From Arthrobacter sp. MYb227 (lineage in GTDB: Bacteria; Actinomycetota; Actinomycetes; Actinomycetales; Micrococcaceae), in assembly GCF_002975435.1 (NCBI RefSeq), contig NZ_PCPT01000010.1, positions 1-64,000 on the forward strand: DNA of 64,000 nucleotides, given 5' to 3'. The notes under the pieces were generated by a model. The model was not told the DNA's origin. It ran no database searches and worked only from the letters and a program-made list of their open reading frames with translations. Position numbers and translations under genes: made by a program. Every line of letters starts with the position of its first letter. The stretch's first letter is position 1. Positions 60,004-64,000 of this stretch are shown piece by piece.

Positions 60004-60930
60004 ATGACAGAAACATCACCGGAGAACACCGGGCGCATTGCCTTCCTCGGTCTGGGGCACATGGGCGAACCCATGGCGGTGAACCTCATCAAGGCGGGCT
60101 TCGATGTGATTGGCTTTGATGTGCTTCCTGCCGCGGTTGAAGCCGCAAGACGAGCAGGAGTTCCCTGCGCAAAAAATGCACTTGAGGCAGCCGATAGTGC
60201 GTCAATCGTCTTGACGATGTTCCCCTCCGGGGCCATTTTGCTCGATGCCTACCGTGGTGTCGGGGAGCCGGGTCTGTTGGAAAGTGCAGCTGAAAATACT
60301 CTATTCCTGGACTGCTCAACCATCGATGTTGCCCAAGCCCGGGAGGCAGCACGGATTGCTCTTGAAGCGGGCCACCGTTCGGCCGATGCACCGGTATCCG
60401 GCGGTGTGGTGGGTGCCGAAGCGGGAACCTTGACATTCATGATCGGTGCCGCAGCCGCGGATCTTGCACAGATCACTCCGCTGCTGGAAGTCATGGGCAA
60501 AAAGCTTGTGCATTGTGGTGGGCATGGTGCCGGACAGGCAGCAAAAATTTGTAACAACATGCTCTTGGGCATCTCAATGATCGGTGCCGCCGAAGCCTTC
60601 GTGCTCGGCGAAAAATTGGGCCTGACCCACCAAGCGCTCTTCGATGTCATCTCAACCGCCTCGGGCCAATGCTGGTCGGTCACCACTAACTGCCCGGTTC
60701 CCGGCCCGGTCCCGGCTTCCCCGGCCAACCGTGACTACACGCCCGGCTTCGCCGGCGCCCTGATGGCCAAAGATCTGGGTCTGGCGCTGAACGCTCTTGA
60801 ACATGAGGGAGTTGCCGCCCAACTAGGTCCCCTTGCGGCCGAGATTTACCGGAAATTCTCCGATGAGGGAGGAGCCGGACGAGATTTTTCTGGAATCATC
60901 AGCAATATCAGGGACTCTTCACAAGGCTAG
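60004..60930 (+). CDS. mmsB: 3-hydroxyisobutyrate dehydrogenase
   Basis: Oxidises 3-hydroxyisobutyrate to methylmalonate semialdehyde, the substrate of MmsA. About 308 residues from ATG 60004 (MTETSPENTG). The dinucleotide site is FLGLGHMGEPMAVNLIKAGF; DAPVSGGVVGAEAGTLTFMIG and GHGAGQAAKICNNMLLG carry the substrate site and catalytic lysine. Seven bases after the hydrolase stop. Confidence 0.95.
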   Translation: MTETSPENTGRIAFLGLGHMGEPMAVNLIKAGFDVIGFDVLPAAVEAARRAGVPCAKNALEAADSASIVLTMFPSGAILLDAYRGVGEPGLLESAAENTLFLDCSTIDVAQAREAARIALEAGHRSADAPVSGGVVGAEAGTLTFMIGAAAADLAQITPLLEVMGKKLVHCGGHGAGQAAKICNNMLLGISMIGAAEAFVLGEKLGLTHQALFDVISTASGQCWSVTTNCPVPGPVPASPANRDYTPGFAGALMAKDLGLALNALEHEGVAAQLGPLAAEIYRKFSDEGGAGRDFSGIISNIRDSSQG

Positions 60931-60972
60931 GACCGGGCAATAGTCATATTGGGGGAGGGGGGGAGCTCGCCG

Positions 60973-61788
60973 ATGACAATCTTCACGTGTTTAACCTGTG
61001 GGATCGAACATCAAGATACTTTTCGCCCTCCTCTACGTTGTGAAATTTGTACCGATGAACGCCAATGGGTTCCGGCCTCGGGCCAAGCATGGACCACCCG
61101 GGATGAACTTGAAGCCCAAGGCTACAAACTCGTCATCACCGAATTAGAACCTGGGCTGCATGCGGTGAGCACCCTTCCACGTTTGGGCATTGGCCAGCGC
61201 GGACTGTTGGTATGCACCGCGGAAGGAAATCTGCTCTTTGAACCACCGGGCTTTATTGATGCTGCGGGTGCCACACGCATCGAAGAGTTAGGTGGCGTCG
61301 CCACCATTGCCTCGAGCCATCCGCACCTCACGGGATCCTCAATTCAATACAGCCACCGTTTTGGGCATGTGCCCGTTTACGTTGCCGCCGCCGATAAACA
61401 ATGGATCCGACGTCCCGATCCGGTGATCAAACTCTGGGAAGAGTGCGTGGAATTACTTCCGGGGCTCATCATGTACCAATGCGGCGGCCACTTTGCCGGC
61501 AGTTCGGTGGTGCATTGGCCAGCGGGGTACAAAGACACCGGAGTATTAATCACCGGGGACACCATCGCGGTGGGTGGGGACAGGAATTCGGCAAACGCCA
61601 TGCGTAGCTATGTCAACAACATCCCACTTCCGGCCAGCACCATTGAACGGCTCCTGAGCATCATAGGCCCGCTGGAATTTTCCCGAATGTACAGTGCCTT
61701 TGGGGTCCTGGAATCCGAGGCCCACACAATCGTTGAACGCACACTGCATCGCTACATTGCCTGGGTAAGTGGCACCATGAGTGAGTAA
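60973..61788 (+). CDS. Zinc-ribbon metallo-beta-lactamase-fold hydrolase
   Basis: 271 residues from ATG 60973, with GGGGGAG 9 bases upstream. An N-terminal zinc ribbon (CLTC near 6-9 and CEIC near 25-28) precedes an MBL-like fold: SSHPHLTGSS where HxHxDH is expected, YQCGGHFAGSSVVHW, LITGDTIAVGG with the metal-site Asp, and FSRMYSAFG. The canonical DH pair is replaced by LTG, so the metal site may be altered. Function unknown; same-strand after mmsB. Confidence 0.7.
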   Translation: MTIFTCLTCGIEHQDTFRPPLRCEICTDERQWVPASGQAWTTRDELEAQGYKLVITELEPGLHAVSTLPRLGIGQRGLLVCTAEGNLLFEPPGFIDAAGATRIEELGGVATIASSHPHLTGSSIQYSHRFGHVPVYVAAADKQWIRRPDPVIKLWEECVELLPGLIMYQCGGHFAGSSVVHWPAGYKDTGVLITGDTIAVGGDRNSANAMRSYVNNIPLPASTIERLLSIIGPLEFSRMYSAFGVLESEAHTIVERTLHRYIAWVSGTMSE

Positions 61789-61804
61789 GCCCAACAACCA
61801 CTAA

Positions 61805-61820
61805 TCAACCGAATGGTCGA
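61805..61820. promoter_or_regulatory. TetR-style palindrome, imperfect copy
   Basis: TCAACC-GAAT-GGTCGA, one mismatch from the perfect palindrome at 34987-35002. Both are flanked on the right by TGCG and CTAAGAA. It lies about 100 bases before the ABC permease gene. Confidence 0.35.
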
Positions 61821-61917
61821 TGTGCGTCAGTGCTAAGAATTAGAGGATTGGAGATAAGAAGGGGGCAGGTGCCGCGAGTTCCGCCCCGGAATCTCCAACG
61901 AAAGTGAAACCCTCCAC

Positions 61918-63033
61918 GTGTTTCTAGCCATCCGTGACCTCCGCTTTGCCAAGGGCCGTTTCGCGCTCATGGGTGGCGTCGTAGCCCTCATCACCTTGCT
62001 CCTTGTCATGCTCTCCGGACTTACCGCAGGACTTGCCGACCAATCGACCTCGGCACTGAAAAACCTCGGCACCGAAACCCGCTTGGTGGATACCGTGGCC
62101 TTCGGCGCGGCACCAGGAAATGATCCAAAGGTTTCCTTCACCGAAAGCCAGGTGACCAATGCGCAGGTTGAAGCCTGGAAAAGTCAGCCGGGCGTCGAAA
62201 GCGCGGAAGCCATCGGCATTAACCAGACCCGTATGCAGGGCAGCGCAGCCGGCGCCGAAACCAGCACCGGAACCACAAACGTTGCGGTCTTCGGTATCCC
62301 CGCAGGCAGCGGCCTGTCTCCAATCCCGGTTGCCGATGGCACGGTAGTTGTTGGTGAATCGGTGGCCAAGGACCTGTCCCTGAGCAAGGGCGATACCGTA
62401 TCGCTGGCAGGTGTTGACCTCACCGTCGGCGGAATCGCACCGGATGCTTGGTACTCACACACCTCGGTTGCTTACACTTCACTGGGCTCCTGGGCCAAGC
62501 TAGCCCACCTGGGCGAAACTACTCAGGTTGGTTCCATTATTGCCATCACCAATCAGCCAGGTGCCACGGTTGATACCCAGGCAGCAAACACCGCTGCAAA
62601 CACCCTAGATACAACTCGCACCGGAGCATTTGCCGCACTTTCCTCCTACAAGAGCGAAAACGGATCACTGATGATGATGCAGGCGTTCCTCTACGGAATC
62701 TCGGCCCTTGTGATCGTCGCTTTCCTCACCGTGTGGACGGTTCAGCGCACCCGCGACATTGCGGTGCTCAAGGCCCTGGGCGGCTCGGGCAAGTACGTCC
62801 TGAAAGATGCCATTACGCAGGCCGGAATCGTCTTGCTTGTAGGTGCCGGAATCGGTGGTGGCATCGGAATCCTCGGCGGATCCTTCGCCGCCAAGGCAGC
62901 ACCATTTATGCTGTCCCCGGCAACGACTATCCTGCCAATTATCGGAGTCGTGGCCCTCGGCCTAGCCGGTGCAGCGCTCGCCGTCTCCCGAGTGACCAAG
63001 GTTGATGCGCTGATTGCTCTCGGCGGCAACTAG
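61918..63033 (+). CDS. ABC transporter permease, FtsX/MacB type
   Basis: 371 residues from GTG 61918 (MFLAIRDLRFAKGRFALMGG). The first helix is at about 15-40. A large extracytoplasmic domain (about 50-245) follows, then three helices (about 253-273, 295-330 and 335-360). VQRTRDIAVLKALGGS is the FtsX coupling segment. Exporter-type; the nature of the substrate is open (such pairs often export lipids or antimicrobial peptides). Confidence 0.85.
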   Translation: MFLAIRDLRFAKGRFALMGGVVALITLLLVMLSGLTAGLADQSTSALKNLGTETRLVDTVAFGAAPGNDPKVSFTESQVTNAQVEAWKSQPGVESAEAIGINQTRMQGSAAGAETSTGTTNVAVFGIPAGSGLSPIPVADGTVVVGESVAKDLSLSKGDTVSLAGVDLTVGGIAPDAWYSHTSVAYTSLGSWAKLAHLGETTQVGSIIAITNQPGATVDTQAANTAANTLDTTRTGAFAALSSYKSENGSLMMMQAFLYGISALVIVAFLTVWTVQRTRDIAVLKALGGSGKYVLKDAITQAGIVLLVGAGIGGGIGILGGSFAAKAAPFMLSPATTILPIIGVVALGLAGAALAVSRVTKVDALIALGGN

Positions 63034-63108
63034 CTCACCCGTTTTGCGGAAAACCCTCCAAGCTACTTTCTAGAATCACCCGTCCCCGAAAGGACCCCTC
63101 GGTTAGCC

Positions 63109-63831
63109 ATGAATTCACCCTTTGAAGCCAATGCCCCAGCAACCGCACCGTTGAGCCTGCTTGATGTAACCCTTGAATACCCGGACGGTCAGGGAACTAT
63201 CAAGGCTCTGGACTCAGTGAACTTGCGGGTTGCCGCAGGGGAGATGCTCTCCCTGATTGGGCCTTCGGGCTCGGGTAAGTCATCATTGCTTGCGGTTGCC
63301 GCAACGCTGGTGCGCCCCACCCAGGGCTTGGTGATGATCGATGGAACTACCGCTAGCGATTTGAATGACACCGAAATGACAACCTTGCGCCGTGAAACGG
63401 TTGGAATCATTTTCCAGCAGCCAAACCTTTTGGCATCGCTTACCGCTGTTGAACAGCTGATGATCTCCGATCACCTGCGTGGCAAGCCTTTGAAGGCCGC
63501 GAAAAAGCGGGCACTTGAGTTGTTGGAAATTGTCGGGTTGGCAGAAAGCGCACGTAAGCGTCCGCATCAGCTCTCCGGTGGCCAGCGTCAACGCGTGAAC
63601 ATTGCTCGGGCGCTCATGGGACAGCCCAAGGTGCTTTTGGTTGATGAGCCAACTGCAGCTCTTGACCATGAACGTAGTGCGTCAATCGTGCGTTTGTTGG
63701 CACAGGTCACCAAGGAATTTTCGGTTGCTACGGTGATGGTTACCCACGATACTGAATTCCTTGCGCTTACTGATTCGGTGGCAACAATGCGTGATGGCGT
63801 CCTTGGCGCAGTGGAAATGGCTGGAGTTTAG
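63109..63831 (+). CDS. ABC transporter ATP-binding protein (MacB/LolD-type)
   Basis: 240 residues: Walker A GPSGSGKSS near residue 52, Q-loop FQQPNLL, signature LSGGQRQRV, Walker B VLLVDEPTAALD followed by VTHDTEF. The 75 bases after the permease contain GAAAGGACC. Together they form an ATPase-permease pair without a membrane fusion protein. Confidence 0.92.
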   Translation: MNSPFEANAPATAPLSLLDVTLEYPDGQGTIKALDSVNLRVAAGEMLSLIGPSGSGKSSLLAVAATLVRPTQGLVMIDGTTASDLNDTEMTTLRRETVGIIFQQPNLLASLTAVEQLMISDHLRGKPLKAAKKRALELLEIVGLAESARKRPHQLSGGQRQRVNIARALMGQPKVLLVDEPTAALDHERSASIVRLLAQVTKEFSVATVMVTHDTEFLALTDSVATMRDGVLGAVEMAGV

Positions 63832-63877
63832 AGCTTTCATGGGTGGGTCTGCTTTCCAAGAGCAAGCACAGTGCGTA

Positions 63878-63892
63878 ACGTAAAAGTTACGT
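63878..63892. promoter_or_regulatory. Palindrome upstream of the last gene
   Basis: ACGTAA-AAG-TTACGT, a perfect 15-bp palindrome about 28 bases before ATG 63920. Suitable as a repressor operator. Confidence 0.45.
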
Positions 63893-63919
63893 ATTGTGAG
63901 TCTTAGGCGGAAAGATCTA

Positions 63920-64000
63920 ATGGGTGCACCAGCCGCATTGTGGGATGGGTTGGCCGAGGAATTCAAGGAGTCCGCGGCATATAGAAAATATATTCTTGAG
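63920..64000 (+). CDS. N-terminal fragment of an unidentified gene (partial)
   Basis: 27 codons from ATG 63920 to the window edge, with AGGCGG 9 bases upstream. The fragment reads PAALWDGLAEEFKESAAYRKY and is helical and charged. It is too short to name; the palindrome just upstream would fit a self-regulating repressor. An upstream in-frame GTG lies at 63896. Confidence 0.5.
   Translation, partial: MGAPAALWDGLAEEFKESAAYRKYILE

Noticed and set aside
1-64000. CRISPR arrays, prophage, insertion sequences and integrase-bound tRNA sites
   Set aside because: No regularly spaced repeats, transposase motifs or phage proteins were seen, and no integrase follows the tRNA genes.

Overview
The window looks like a chromosomal segment of a moderately high-GC actinobacterium of the Micrococcales, most likely the Micrococcaceae (Arthrobacter/Glutamicibacter-like). 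The evidence is Lsr2, DisA, RadA, ClpC, a cysteine-rich MutY without a NUDIX tail, DUF2871, DUF6286, Asp23/Gls24 proteins, RipA-like NlpC/P60 hydrolases, and many GTG or leaderless starts. The genus is an inference. I see no prophage, insertion sequence, CRISPR array or integrase.

Left edge (1-504): the last bases of a 5S rRNA gene, so an rRNA operon ends here, followed by two terminator-like hairpins and a small cluster of DnaA-box-like 9-mers. Next come a PepO-like M13 metallopeptidase and a divergent alpha/beta hydrolase. A housekeeping block follows (3.5-13.4 kb): lysS with a small membrane protein, lsr2, clpC, a short N-acetylglutamate-synthase-like acetyltransferase, mutY, a membrane-anchored protein, disA and radA.

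Phosphate region (13.4-22.6 kb): a FUSC-type membrane protein faces pstS, and pstSCAB lies behind two GTTCACC repeats spaced 11 bp, a textbook PhoP box. A hairpin separates pstS from pstCAB. No phoU lies in the operon, but a DUF47-Pit low-affinity phosphate pair lies nearby. Between them is a GC-rich insert with a PadR regulator and a HAAS-type membrane protein. A second, unrelated-looking PadR/HAAS pair lies beyond tRNA-Lys (23.9-25.0 kb).

Metabolic region (25-47.6 kb): a ThDP enzyme, a secreted endonuclease/phosphatase-fold protein, an Lrp regulator with an aromatic aminotransferase and an amino-acid permease, a D-threonine-aldolase-like protein coupled to an aldonolactone oxidase, EcsC, DUF445, GDPD and DUF308 proteins, AzlCD, a lipoprotein, a thiamine-binding protein, several methyltransferases, a purine permease and a tandem universal stress protein.

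Envelope and stress region (47.7-56.4 kb): two secreted NlpC/P60 peptidoglycan hydrolases, one with a long Pro/Lys-rich linker. The other sits behind a long leader with a striking inverted pair of GTCACG direct repeats that suggests an OmpR-type regulator such as MtrA. Then come a minimal zincin, a tRNA cluster (Glu, Asp, Phe), a five-gene Asp23/Gls24 membrane-stress operon behind a 32-bp imperfect palindrome, and a DUF218 protein.

Right edge (56.4-64 kb): exonuclease III, a valine/isobutyrate catabolic operon (mmsA, a HIBYL-CoA-hydrolase-like gene, mmsB) with a zinc-ribbon metallo-beta-lactamase-like protein, an ABC exporter-type permease plus ATPase, and the start of an unidentified gene behind a palindrome. 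A recurring theme is leaderless transcription: at least twelve genes have a TANNNT box 6 or 7 bases before their start codon.
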